Part shown: piece by piece, positions 54,278-63,155 of the stretch
How positions within the stretch are numbered: position 1 is the first letter of the stretch
Layout of the letters: each line of letters opens with the position of its first letter
NCBI GenBank assembly: GCA_014376435.1
Contig: JACMRL010000003.1
Coordinates: forward strand, 1 to 64,000
DNA length: 64,000 bases
Source: Bdellovibrio sp.
GTDB taxonomy: Bacteria; Bdellovibrionota; Bdellovibrionia; Bdellovibrionales; Bdellovibrionaceae
Reading direction: 5' to 3'
Notes under the pieces: generated by a model
What the model saw: the letters and a program-made list of their open reading frames with translations, nothing else
Told to the model about the DNA's origin: nothing
Databases searched by the model: none
Program-made: the position numbers and the translations under genes

Positions 54278-54629
54278 TGAATCACACTCTTTGACGTATT
54301 ATATTATTTATTGGGCTGTTTCAGCTTTAGCCGTGATTTTAACCTCTAAAGTAATTCCTGGATTTAAAGTTTCTGGCTTTTGGGCGGCGCTGGCCGCGGC
54401 TATTGTGATTGGTCTAGTAAATACTTTTATTTGGCCAGTTTTAATCTTTCTAACTTTACCAATTAATTTATTAACTTTGGGGTTATTTACATTCGTGATT
54501 AACGGCGCCGTTATTAAAATCGCGGCGGCATTTCTTTCTGGTTTTGAAGTCGAGGGCTGGTTAGCCGCTATTTTGGGCGCCTTAGTTTTATCAATAGTTA
54601 ATGCGCTTTTGCATTTTATTCTGGTTTAA
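54270..54629 (+). CDS. Phage-holin-like membrane protein (PF04020 type)
   Basis: 119 residues with four helices (WAVSALAVILTSKVIPGFKV, LAAAIVIGLVNTFIWPVLIF, LTLPINLLTLGLFTFVINGA, ILGALVLSIVNALLHFILV). The pattern LPINLLTLGLFTFVINGAVI is typical of PF04020, also called phage holin 4 family, but found in chromosomes and of unknown function. The ATG overlaps the previous gene by eight bases, and the next gene follows four bases on. Confidence 0.88.
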   Translation: MANESHSLTYYIIYWAVSALAVILTSKVIPGFKVSGFWAALAAAIVIGLVNTFIWPVLIFLTLPINLLTLGLFTFVINGAVIKIAAAFLSGFEVEGWLAAILGALVLSIVNALLHFILV

Positions 54630-54633
54630 TTAA

Positions 54634-55545
54634 ATGAACAAAGTACACCTGATCGCAAATTCAAATTCAGGTCAAGGAGCGGGCGCCTCATTACCCGAGA
54701 TAGCACAAAAAGTTTGTACCGAGTTAGGTTTTAAATTAGTTCATTATAAAATTGATAGTTCTGAAGAATTTAATGGCCAAGCAAAAAAAGCGGCCGATGC
54801 TGCAGAACAAGATGGTGGAATTGTTGTAGCCGCAGGTGGTGACGGAACAATTCGTGGCGTTGCTGAAAAAGTTCACGGACGTAATATTCGTTTTGGCGTG
54901 ATTGGTTGTGGAACTTTTAATTTCTTTGCCCGCACCCACAATCTATCTGATGATCCTGAACAAGCTTTTCGTGACGCATTAACGGGAACAGTTCATGAGG
55001 TGCGTTTAGGCGAAATGAATGGTCGCATCTTTTTAATTAATGCTAGCCTTGGTCTTTATGCAAAAGCGATTCGTGATCGCGAGATAAGAACCAGCCGCTG
55101 GGGACGTAATCGTTTAGTGGTTATTATTTCGACAATTGTAAGTCTTGTTCAGGGCCATCGTTTATTAGATATTACCTTGTCTTCAGAAAAAAAAATTCAA
55201 AAAATTCAAACTCCAATGGTATTTGTCGGAAATAATGCGCTTCAGCTGCGCGATTTAGCTATGGACGTAGCGGATTGCATGAAGCGCGATTTACTAGCCG
55301 TAGTTTTGATGAAGCCTTTAAAAACTTGGGAAGTATTTCGCGTCATCTTTCATGGTTTTTCTAGTACTTTAAATACCGATGAAGGTTTAATTAGTTTTTG
55401 CGTAGATGAACTTTCAATTGAAACTCATAAACGTAAAAAATCGAGCGTCGCTTTAGATGGCGAAATGTTTCTGATGGATTCTCCTTTAACGATTAAATCT
55501 TTGCCTAAATCTTTAAAGCTTGTGAAACCGCTGGGTAAAATTTAG
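54634..55545 (+). CDS. Diacylglycerol/lipid kinase (DAGK/LCB5 family)
   Basis: 303 residues. The catalytic loop is VVAAGGDGTIRGVAEK, with IGCGTFNFFARTHNL and the C-terminal SSVALDGEMFL, as in YegS/DgkB-type lipid kinases. The N-terminal NSGQGAG is the phosphate-binding turn. It phosphorylates a lipid hydroxyl with ATP. In operon with the holin-like and phosphoesterase genes; its stop abuts the next ATG (TAGATG). Confidence 0.9.
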   Translation: MNKVHLIANSNSGQGAGASLPEIAQKVCTELGFKLVHYKIDSSEEFNGQAKKAADAAEQDGGIVVAAGGDGTIRGVAEKVHGRNIRFGVIGCGTFNFFARTHNLSDDPEQAFRDALTGTVHEVRLGEMNGRIFLINASLGLYAKAIRDREIRTSRWGRNRLVVIISTIVSLVQGHRLLDITLSSEKKIQKIQTPMVFVGNNALQLRDLAMDVADCMKRDLLAVVLMKPLKTWEVFRVIFHGFSSTLNTDEGLISFCVDELSIETHKRKKSSVALDGEMFLMDSPLTIKSLPKSLKLVKPLGKI

Positions 55546-56373
55546 ATGAGAATACGTATTGCACATCTTTCAGATCCACATTTTGGTGCAAATCTACCTG
55601 AAGTGGTCAATGCTTTAACTCATGATTTAAAAGAATTAAAACCAGACCTTATTATTTTATCTGGAGATATTACTCAGCGCGCCCGCTATAATCAATTTAC
55701 CGCCGCTGAAAAATTTGTAGATGGCTTAAATAAATTTCAATGGGCGATTGTTCCGGGTAATCACGATATTCCGCTAATAAATATTTTTTCACGTTTGTTC
55801 ACACCCTATCGCAATTTCAAAAGAGTATTTCGTGATTTACTGGAAAAAAAAATTACCATTGAACAGGTAGAAGTATTCACTTTGAATTCGACCAGCCGCT
55901 TTAGACATGTTCAAGGCGAGCTAAACGCAAACCAAATTAAAAAAATTATTAACGGCATTCAAAAAAAGACGGGTGTTCGCATCGCGTGCTTTCATCACCC
56001 GATGGACTGCCCTAAACGCGTTGATGAAAAAAATCTGTTACGTAACCGCGATGAAGCGATGCGAGTATTTGCAAAGACAGAAGTGGATCTAATTTTAGGC
56101 GGCCATATTCATGACCCTTACGTTAGTCTGTCGGGTGAAAGATATCCGCAAGTACAGAGACAAAGTATTATTTCCGTGGCCGGAACTTGTTTATCTTGGA
56201 GAACTCGCTCCGGAGCGCCCAATTCATTTAATTTAATTGACGTGGAAGTGGAAGAGCACCAACAACCAAGATTAATTATTTCTAGATACGATTTACAGAA
56301 AGATTTTAAATTTACCCCGATCCTTGTACAAAGTTTCTATCGTGACAGTGTACAGGGATGGATAAAAACTTAA
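55546..56373 (+). CDS. Icc-type metallophosphoesterase
   Basis: 275 residues with metal ligands LSDPHFG, LSGDITQRARY, PGNHDIPLIN, CFHHPMDC and GGHIHDPYV, the calcineurin-like set. The closest types are Icc/CpdA-like enzymes that cleave cyclic nucleotides or phospholipid-linked phosphates. In a lipid-kinase operon, a lipid or nucleotide substrate seems likely. No terminator is visible; the next gene converges five bases away. Confidence 0.88.
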   Translation: MRIRIAHLSDPHFGANLPEVVNALTHDLKELKPDLIILSGDITQRARYNQFTAAEKFVDGLNKFQWAIVPGNHDIPLINIFSRLFTPYRNFKRVFRDLLEKKITIEQVEVFTLNSTSRFRHVQGELNANQIKKIINGIQKKTGVRIACFHHPMDCPKRVDEKNLLRNRDEAMRVFAKTEVDLILGGHIHDPYVSLSGERYPQVQRQSIISVAGTCLSWRTRSGAPNSFNLIDVEVEEHQQPRLIISRYDLQKDFKFTPILVQSFYRDSVQGWIKT

Positions 56374-56377
56374 GAAA

Positions 56378-57403
56378 CTATTTAAAAGATTGTTTTAATT
56401 CTTTAGACGCAAACTTTTGTGCTGATTTGGCTTCATCAACTACGTTTGCCATACCAAAAAACTCATGCGTAACACCGTTATAGTTTTTATACTCAACTTT
56501 AACGCCCGCATCCTTCAATTTTTTGGCTAGATCTTTACCTTCCGTGCGCAAAGGATCAATTTCTGCCGTAATGACTGTAGCTGGTGACAAATCTTTTAAA
56601 TTTGCGGCCATTAAATTAAGACGAGGATCATTTGCATCAGCCGGCGTGCGAATATAGTTTTTAACAAACCATTGCATCATCGGACGATTTAAAGGTTTAG
56701 CTTCCGCGTTTTCTTTATACGATTCGGTATCCATATTATTACCCGCTACCGGATAAACTAACAGTTCATGCGTTGGCTTTTGAATTCCGTCATCACGAGC
56801 CTTAATTGCAACGTTAAGTGCTAAGTTAGCACCCGCGCTTTCACCAGCTACCGCAACTTTAGTACCGTCTCCACCGAAACTAGCTGCATTTAAAACAGCC
56901 CATTTATATGCAGCGTATGCATCGTCATGAGCCTTCGGAAATTTAAATTCCGGTCCCTTACGATATTCAACCGATACAAAAATAGCTTTAGTTTGTTCGG
57001 CTAAAGATCTTGGAGTTGCATCATAGACATCATTTGTCGCAATAACAAATCCACCGCCGTGATAGTAGACTACAACTGGTAATGGACCTTTTACTTTAGG
57101 AATATAAACCCGGGCCGGAATTTTCCCATCGGCACCATCAACTTGAATCTCGCGAACTTCTGCAAGCTCAGGTTGTTTGGTTTTTTTAGATTTTTCCATC
57201 ACTGCTTTAACAGCATCAGCTGGAGTTGGTTGCAAGCGAGCTTCGGCGGCCGTTAAGCTTTCGATTGGTTTTCCACCTTTTGCTTGAAGTTCGATTAGTA
57301 CTTTGTCCATATCACGATCAGGTTTACCCATTTTCGCTAACGCCGCCGTTCCGGCAAATGCCAGAACCGCAGTTAAAATTGAGGTTTTACAAATCATTCT
57401 CAT
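56378..57403 (-). CDS. Secreted alpha/beta hydrolase (HSL-type esterase)
   Basis: 341 residues. A signal peptide (ILTAVLAFAGTAALA) precedes the hormone-sensitive-lipase pattern: oxyanion HGGGFVIATNDVYD, nucleophile AVAGESAGANLALNVA, acid AEIDPLRTEGKDL, base VTHEFFGMA. Acts on short acyl or aryl esters in the periplasm. Its ATG follows the stop of the barrel gene directly, so the two are coupled. Confidence 0.9.
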   Translation of the reverse strand: MRMICKTSILTAVLAFAGTAALAKMGKPDRDMDKVLIELQAKGGKPIESLTAAEARLQPTPADAVKAVMEKSKKTKQPELAEVREIQVDGADGKIPARVYIPKVKGPLPVVVYYHGGGFVIATNDVYDATPRSLAEQTKAIFVSVEYRKGPEFKFPKAHDDAYAAYKWAVLNAASFGGDGTKVAVAGESAGANLALNVAIKARDDGIQKPTHELLVYPVAGNNMDTESYKENAEAKPLNRPMMQWFVKNYIRTPADANDPRLNLMAANLKDLSPATVITAEIDPLRTEGKDLAKKLKDAGVKVEYKNYNGVTHEFFGMANVVDEAKSAQKFASKELKQSFK

Positions 57404-57404
57404 A

Positions 57405-57965
57405 CTAGTACCAATATTTAATTACGCCATTGATTGAAAGAGCATCCACTCTGCCATCACCAACAATAGCATATTTTGCATTTGCACCTAAACTGACATC
57501 GTTATTCTGAGCAATCGTCATTGGAATATCAAAACCTACGATTGGTGCTCCAGCGATTGCAGTTTCACTATCATCAAATACGGCACCTACGGCTAAACCG
57601 ATATATGAGTTTTTAAATACTTCAATGTCTCCACCAAAGTTGTATGTTCCTTTAACCCATAAAGTATTACGGTCAGCAGTCGCAACACCGTTATCGAAAC
57701 GAGTGTGAACATATTCTGCACCTAATCCAAATGGTACATATGGTTGGTAACCGATATCTAAGCCTAGCTCAGCAGAAGTACCGCCGCCACCTTCAGGAAT
57801 AGCTGCACCCGCTAATAAACCAATGTGTGGTTTTAACTGTGATCTTTCTTCTACCTTTTGCGGTTTAGGAAATGACGAACGTCCTGCCGGAGTTAATACG
57901 TCAGCCGCATGAGCTGATGCGCAGACAAACAGCGCGCAGATTGCCGTCAAATAAATTTTTTTCAT
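57405..57965 (-). CDS. Outer-membrane beta-barrel protein (OmpA-like, small)
   Basis: 186 residues. After a signal peptide (MKKIYLTAICALFVCASAHA) come eight alternating strands, including PHIGLLAGAAIPEGGGGTSA, GLDIGYQPYVPFGLGAEYV, LWVKGTYNFGGDIEVF and a final aromatic strand ALSINGVIKYWY (C-terminal aromatic typical of barrels). Coupled to the esterase gene by a TAG-T-ATG junction. Ligand unknown. Confidence 0.82.
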   Translation of the reverse strand: MKKIYLTAICALFVCASAHAADVLTPAGRSSFPKPQKVEERSQLKPHIGLLAGAAIPEGGGGTSAELGLDIGYQPYVPFGLGAEYVHTRFDNGVATADRNTLWVKGTYNFGGDIEVFKNSYIGLAVGAVFDDSETAIAGAPIVGFDIPMTIAQNNDVSLGANAKYAIVGDGRVDALSINGVIKYWY

Positions 57966-58408
57966 ATAAAGCCTCTTTCTTTAGTGGTTGGTAATTACAG
58001 TTCCGTTTACTAAGCTATGCAAAAGCTAGCGCAATGTTTTTACCGCATTTATGGGGAAGTTAGCCCGATTTTAAATAATTGAAGGGGCAAAAAAGTTTCA
58101 CTCTTTTTTTAATGAAACCCACTTCAATGCAGATTTGAAGTCTATAAAAATTAAATGCATTGTAGAACTTATTGATTTCCATTTCTTTACATAATTTTCC
58201 TGGACCAATCATTTTTTTATTTCTTCATTTGGATTAATCAATTGCGAAGCGCGTACAGTTCATTTGCCTGCAAAAGTATGGGCGGCACGATCTTTAACAC
58301 CTAGGTAAACTTCGATTTCGACGATGTAATCGGCCGTAATTTTTTAGTATCGCGTTGATAAAAACTAAGCGGTAAAGGTTTTTTAGTGACCAAGGTTGGC
58401 GCCAGCAT
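57966..58408. other. Intergenic region with a short coding relic
   Basis: The minus strand between 58260 and 58340 encodes ITADYIVEIEVYLGVKDRAA and then stops; the frame is blocked upstream by a stop at about 58343. It looks like the end of a lost gene, family not recognised. The AT-rich part from 58040 to 58250 shows a small GTTTCA/TGAAAC hairpin and nothing else. Confidence 0.4.
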
Positions 58409-59641
58409 CTATTTTTTAGCCGATTTTGAAATCGATTTACTAATGATGTACATCATGGCCATCGTAATTAGAACCGTTCCGACCAGAATGTAACCTAGGG
58501 TATCGAAATGATCTAAGTGACCACCCGTTTCTTCAACTACGATTAACCCCGCAACTACCGCCGCTACTCCACCAGAGATTTGTTGAAGCGATGAGCTAAC
58601 CGCCATAAAAGAACCACGACTGGCTGGTTCTGGAATCGCCGACATCAAAGCTTGCGAAGGAATCATTCGTGAAAAAATTCCGATGAACATTAGAGTATTC
58701 ACAAAGATCGCAATTCCTACCGGGGTAATTCCTAAATTCGTGTAAATCAAAACCATAACAATCGTTAAAAGAGCGCCAAAATTAAAAACTTTTAGACCAC
58801 CGAACGCATCACTTGCCCGGCCAACTAAAGGCCCAATAAAAATAGCGCAAACTCCGGTAATTAAATACATCATTGGTAACTTACCAATATCAATTCCTAA
58901 ATTATGAACCGTAAAGGCACTACTGAATGGCATTAACATAAAACCGCCCGTTGATAGAAGCGCCGTTGTCGCAAATGCTAATAGATAACGTGGTGTCGTA
59001 ACCGTTTTTTTTAAATGATGAAATGCATTTGTATCCGCGTGCAGTTTTAAATGACCATCAATCGGACGTAGATACGTAAAAATAAAGATTCCAACAAATG
59101 CGCCAACTCCAACAATCATCAGGAATGGAGCATGCCAGCCCCAAATATTTGAAATATAAAGTCCAGCAGGAATTCCTAAAACCTGACTAGCCGCAAAAGC
59201 GGTTTGAATAAAACCCATCACTCGCCCGCGCATGGCCATCGGAAAAAGATCCGTGGTAATTGCAAAAACGATTGAACCGATCACTCCGCCGAAAAATCCA
59301 GTAATCATGCGTGCGGCTAAAAGAAAATGATAATTTGGAGCTAAAGCACAAAACAAAGTTCCTAAGATAAACCCCGTGTAGAATAAGAGAAGTAATTTTT
59401 TACGATCAAAGCGATCTGCAAAACCTGCCGCCGCTAAGCCCGAGATTCCGGCACTGAATGCATACACTGAAACCACTAATCCAAATTGCGCTGGCGTAAT
59501 ACTTAACGATGGCATCATCGTCGCCCCAAGGGGAGACATAATCATAAAATCTAAAATAATTGTAAATTGCAAAAACGCCATTATCGCAACGACGAATTTT
59601 TGATAACCGGTAAAACTTAAAGCTAGATTATTTTTTTCCAT
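58409..59641 (-). CDS. MFS transporter (DHA1-type)
   Basis: 410 residues with 12 helices. Loop 2-3 motif ADRFDRKKLLLLFYTGFILG, motif C-like VMGFIQTAFAASQVLGIPAG and the N-terminal FLQFTIILDFMIMSPLGATM place it in the MFS drug/sugar exporter group (AraJ/Bcr-like). Substrate not known. Monocistronic and divergent from the hemerythrin gene. The ATG has AAGAAAG upstream. Confidence 0.9.
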   Translation of the reverse strand: MEKNNLALSFTGYQKFVVAIMAFLQFTIILDFMIMSPLGATMMPSLSITPAQFGLVVSVYAFSAGISGLAAAGFADRFDRKKLLLLFYTGFILGTLFCALAPNYHFLLAARMITGFFGGVIGSIVFAITTDLFPMAMRGRVMGFIQTAFAASQVLGIPAGLYISNIWGWHAPFLMIVGVGAFVGIFIFTYLRPIDGHLKLHADTNAFHHLKKTVTTPRYLLAFATTALLSTGGFMLMPFSSAFTVHNLGIDIGKLPMMYLITGVCAIFIGPLVGRASDAFGGLKVFNFGALLTIVMVLIYTNLGITPVGIAIFVNTLMFIGIFSRMIPSQALMSAIPEPASRGSFMAVSSSLQQISGGVAAVVAGLIVVEETGGHLDHFDTLGYILVGTVLITMAMMYIISKSISKSAKK

Positions 59642-59789
59642 GCGGGCTTTCTTTTTTATATGTCAATCCAGCCTATTGTCACTAGTTTTCGGGAAAAAAA
59701 CCCCAAATTTGAGATGAATGCGGCTTAATAAGTCCTTACTTACGGTTTCAATCTTGCAATTCACTTCCATTTATATGGAGGGGTTATTT

Positions 59790-60365
59790 ATGAAAACAGA
59801 CAATCGCATTTTAATTGAAATCAGAAATTCTTTTACAGAAGATGCTACAAATAAAACTGGTTTAATTGAAATTATTGAAAAGCATCATAGCTACTTGGAA
59901 GATTGTGTCGCGGTATTAACCGATGCGGAAACGAGCAACGAAGATAAGCAAGCTTATCTGTACCAGTTCTTACATATTCTACATATGCATGCGAAAGCGG
60001 AAGAAGAAACTTTATATTTAAGTCTGATGGCGGCCGAAACAAAAGATGCGCGCCTGGAGGGCGCCGTTGGTCAAGATGAGCATAATATTATTTATCAACT
60101 AGCTAGCGAATTAAAAGATATGGATTTTAATTTAGCCTGGTCTGAAGAAGTCGAAGCCAAAGCTAAAGTTCTAGCTATTATCGTACAAACGCATTTGGAA
60201 GAAGAAGAACAAGATATGTTTCCATTAGTGAAAAAATACTTTACTTCAAGTGAATTAAAAGAGCTTGCGAATGAGTATTTAACAAAATGTGAGGATTACT
60301 TGCATTATGAAATGTTAACGCCTGGGCAATACAGCGCGCATCCGTATGCGCCCTTACTGCGTTAA
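59790..60365 (+). CDS. Hemerythrin-like oxygen-binding domain protein
   Basis: 191 residues from ATG 59790, with GGAGGGG seven bases upstream; the ATG at 59718 gives a hydrophobic leader and is rejected. The four-helix bundle shows His/Glu ligands in order: IIEKHHSYLEDC, LHILHMHAKAEEETLY, VGQDEHNIIYQ, QTHLEEEEQDMFP, the diiron pattern HxxxE/HxxxxD of hemerythrins. A sensing or storage role for O2 or NO is inferred. Confidence 0.88.
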   Translation: MKTDNRILIEIRNSFTEDATNKTGLIEIIEKHHSYLEDCVAVLTDAETSNEDKQAYLYQFLHILHMHAKAEEETLYLSLMAAETKDARLEGAVGQDEHNIIYQLASELKDMDFNLAWSEEVEAKAKVLAIIVQTHLEEEEQDMFPLVKKYFTSSELKELANEYLTKCEDYLHYEMLTPGQYSAHPYAPLLR

Positions 60366-60372
60366 TTTATTT

Positions 60373-60891
60373 TTAGTTTGGATCGCTCCACGTTGAACGG
60401 TCTTTGATTAGTTTTGCATCCGTTACCTGGGCCGGAACACCTTTTCCGGTCCATTCAGAGGATTGGTATCCGCCAACTCTAATTTTTTCTGAAGTTACAT
60501 CAACATCGATAATTGCGTTATGCCCAGATTGGGCAGCATAGAATGCCAATCTTAAAATAGTCTCGTCGTAGTCATCACATTTTTTAACTTCAACCGGTAA
60601 TTCGATACGTTTAATTAAACGTGTTTCTTTACCTTGCGTCTTAGAAAAAACTAAAACATTTTTAGCCTTAGCTAAAGTTTCTTCGTACCCAGTAAATTCT
60701 GGCTCAACGGAATTATGGTAACAAGGTTCGCAGAACGTAGTGTGGCAAAGATGAGCGGGACGCGTTTTCAAAAACGAAAAAGTCTCTTCCGGCAAAAAGC
60801 GCGCACAGTTCTTACAAATGTGTTCTGTGCATAGTCCACAATCTAGAGTAGCTTTTGGCTTGTGACAAAGGTAGCAGTTCATTTTTTCCAT
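60373..60891 (-). CDS. Zinc-ribbon protein with YbjQ-like C-terminus
   Basis: 172 residues from ATG 60891 (MEKMNCYLCHKPKATLDCGL). Four CxxC-type pairs (CYLC, CGLC, CKNC, CEPC) make a double zinc-binding front. The C-terminal part (ETILRLAFYAAQSGHNAIID, KIRVGGYQSSEWTGKGVPAQ) resembles YbjQ/heavy-metal-binding-like folds. Function unknown. Divergent from the Lrp-like gene with 190 bases between. GGATTTTAATA precedes the upstream ATG, so the choice is tentative. Confidence 0.7.
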   Translation of the reverse strand: MEKMNCYLCHKPKATLDCGLCTEHICKNCARFLPEETFSFLKTRPAHLCHTTFCEPCYHNSVEPEFTGYEETLAKAKNVLVFSKTQGKETRLIKRIELPVEVKKCDDYDETILRLAFYAAQSGHNAIIDVDVTSEKIRVGGYQSSEWTGKGVPAQVTDAKLIKDRSTWSDPN

Positions 60892-61097
60892 GGATTTTAA
60901 TAACACATCTTAATCTAATGTTTGATACGTAAAAAATACTAAATTGCCATTGGGGCGCATGCAAAGAACTTGATGTTTAATTATATTAACAGTATTAGTT
61001 ATATATGCTATTTTAACTAATGCCGTTAGGCTTTAGTCAAGATAATTGCCTTAAAAGTAATGTATAGATGATATCAAGTTAATAGTTAGGGGAAAGC

Positions 61098-61541
61098 ATG
61101 AGTCTAGATGACGTTGACCGAAAAATATTAGGTTTATTAAAACAAAACACGCGGCTGTCGTTTGCAGACATCGGGCTAAAGGTGCATTTGTCTGCCCCAG
61201 CTGTTCACGCTCGAGTGAAAAAACTAGAAAATCAGAAAGTGATCTCTAGATACACCGTAGATTTGAATCCAGATTTAGTGGGCTCCTCTCTGTGTGCCTT
61301 TATCCGTATCGCAAAAAGCCGTGGCACTTCGACAGCCCTGGCGGATGAGTTGCAAAAAATAAAACAAATTGAAGAGTGCCATAGCGTCGCCGGCGAAGAT
61401 TGCTTGATGATAAAACTGCGCGTGCATTCAGCCATTGAGCTATCAAAAATATTACACCGCATTCGTGAAATTGAAGGTGTTGATCGTACCGTTACCGCGG
61501 TCGTTTTGGAAACTCATTTTGAAAGAGGATTACAAGCATAA
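61098..61541 (+). CDS. Lrp/AsnC-family transcriptional regulator
   Basis: 147 residues. The N-terminal HTH (VDRKILGLLKQNTRLSFADI, LKVHLSAPAVHARVKKLENQ, VISRYTVDLNPDLVGSSLCAF) is followed by the RAM ligand-binding domain (IEECHSVAGEDCLMIKLRV, IREIEGVDRTVTAVVLETHF). It senses an amino acid, ligand unknown. A GST relic lies directly downstream and may once have been in the same operon. GGGGAAAGC precedes the ATG. Confidence 0.92.
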   Translation: MSLDDVDRKILGLLKQNTRLSFADIGLKVHLSAPAVHARVKKLENQKVISRYTVDLNPDLVGSSLCAFIRIAKSRGTSTALADELQKIKQIEECHSVAGEDCLMIKLRVHSAIELSKILHRIREIEGVDRTVTAVVLETHFERGLQA

Positions 61542-61824
61542 CGCTGATTATTGGAATTAAAAAAACTTTTAGTTGGTCTTTGCGTCTTTGGGTTTTAATG
61601 CGCCATCTGCACATTCCGTTCGAAGAAAAAATGGTCTTACATTACAAACCTGATAGTGCGAATGAATTAGCAAAAGTATCTCCGATGCCATGCTTGCTTC
61701 GGTCGTAAATCGCTTTGTAATCTACGATGTAAATTGTGATAAACTAACTTTGAAATACATCAAAACGATCCACGCACCACTGGCTCACCAAGAATGGATT
61801 GAAGCAGCAATGAAAGAAGCCTAA
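61540..61824 (+). pseudogene. Glutathione S-transferase relic with internal deletion
   Basis: The frame after the Lrp stop reads LIIGIKKTFSWSLRLWVLMR, then HLHIPFEEKMVLHYKPDSAN, the GST N-terminal thioredoxin-like start (normally KNYSSWSLRPW, catalytic Ser). It then breaks at about 61678. The last part, in another frame, reads SDAMLASVVNRFVIYDVNCD and LAHQEWIEAAMKEA, the usual GST C-terminal helices. About 100 residues between are missing. A deletion with frame change inactivated the gene. Confidence 0.7.
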
Positions 61825-63155
61825 ACGTCACGGTTGTTTGATAAGATTTGTTGGTACACCAGTAAAAAACTGACAATTAAAAATGGAATGCCCGGCATAA
61901 CAGGTAAAATAATTCCGATGATACCGACAATAAATAACAGGACAGAACCAATAACTCGCAACATTTTATAAAAGTGATTTTTTTTGGCATTTTCATTTTC
62001 TTGAAAAATAAGCCCAATCGAAAAATTTGCTACTAAAGACAAAATAACGTAGTAAAAAAACCTGGATACCTTTTCTCTGAAGTTAGTTCTTTCCAAAAAC
62101 TCGATTGAATTAATTTTTTCGCATCCCGTATCAATAATTTGTTGAATCTGCTGATTGATTTTTTGAGTTAATTCGGACGAATTAATATTTACGTTCATTT
62201 CAAGATTTTGCTGGTAGCTTGTGTAGTTCAAATTGAATGAACCAACGGTTGACCACTGACCATCAATACTAGCCAACTTTCCGTGGAGAATTGATTTTTT
62301 CCATTCATAAATCTCGATACCGTTTTTTAAGAAGTACGCATAAAGATATTGAGAAGCTTTAATGTAAGTAGGCCAATCTGAAACTTTCGGCAAAATTAAT
62401 CTAACTTTTACCCCGCGTTTAGCGGCTTTAGCTAATTGCTTCATAAATTTTCTGCGCGGGAAAAAATATGAATTTACGATGGTAATTTCTTTTTTCGCGA
62501 CCTTAGTTAAACGTGAATATTGGCGGGTAATTTGCCAGCGTCGGTAAACCCAATCGTTAATTGAAATTTTAAGTTCGTGTCCATTAGGATAAACAATACA
62601 GTTTTTTAAAACAACGGGGTGAAATTCTATTTTATGCGCGCACGCTTTTTTAAATATCGCCTGGCAATAGTTGGCTAATCCGAATGTAACTGGACCCTCT
62701 AGGTAAACTGCAAAATCTAGCTGAGGCAGTAATAATTTTTGATCATAACAAGCTGATGTTACATTGATGCCGCCCACAAATGCCTTTTGATGATCAATGA
62801 CTAATACTTTATGATGCAGTCTGCGGCCCCACTGGTAAAGCCATTTAAATTGAACTCCGTTAAAGCGACAAAAATGAATTCCGGCATCAAGCATTTGTTG
62901 CCCAGATTCTTGTGAAAGTTTTCTTGAGCCTACGCTATCGGCCAACACAAAAACCTGCAAGCCTCTTTGAGCTGCGCGAATCAGTTCTTCGTGCACGCGC
63001 CGACCGAAGCTATCCGTTTCAAAAATATACGTTTGTAGGTGAATATTTTTCTGAGCACTTTTGATTAAATTCAAAAATTTTTCGTAATACGCTTCGCTTT
63101 CTAAAAAAAAATCTAAATGGTTATCTGAGGTCGTATGAAAGAAATTAGTTCGCAT
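61821..63155 (-). CDS. clsB: Phospholipase D-type cardiolipin synthase with extra C-terminal helices
   Basis: 444 residues with two HKD motifs: RLHHKVLVIDHQKAFVGGIN (near 115) and SILHGKLASIDGQWSTVGSF (near 290). The architecture is that of ClsB. The C-terminal 100 residues add membrane helices (FYYVILSLVANFSIGLIFQE) and IVGIIGIILPVMPGIPFLIV, a PGPGW/DUF454-like hairpin not found in E. coli ClsB. Overlaps the upstream EEP gene by one base, as in ybhP-clsB. It makes cardiolipin at the inner membrane. The gene symbol is given by similarity of set and fold. Confidence 0.82.
   Translation of the reverse strand: MRTNFFHTTSDNHLDFFLESEAYYEKFLNLIKSAQKNIHLQTYIFETDSFGRRVHEELIRAAQRGLQVFVLADSVGSRKLSQESGQQMLDAGIHFCRFNGVQFKWLYQWGRRLHHKVLVIDHQKAFVGGINVTSACYDQKLLLPQLDFAVYLEGPVTFGLANYCQAIFKKACAHKIEFHPVVLKNCIVYPNGHELKISINDWVYRRWQITRQYSRLTKVAKKEITIVNSYFFPRRKFMKQLAKAAKRGVKVRLILPKVSDWPTYIKASQYLYAYFLKNGIEIYEWKKSILHGKLASIDGQWSTVGSFNLNYTSYQQNLEMNVNINSSELTQKINQQIQQIIDTGCEKINSIEFLERTNFREKVSRFFYYVILSLVANFSIGLIFQENENAKKNHFYKMLRVIGSVLLFIVGIIGIILPVMPGIPFLIVSFLLVYQQILSNNRDV

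Noticed and set aside
59718-59789. Extended start of the hemerythrin gene
   Set aside because: The extension is a hydrophobic leader with no ribosome site, while the ATG at 59790 has a strong one.
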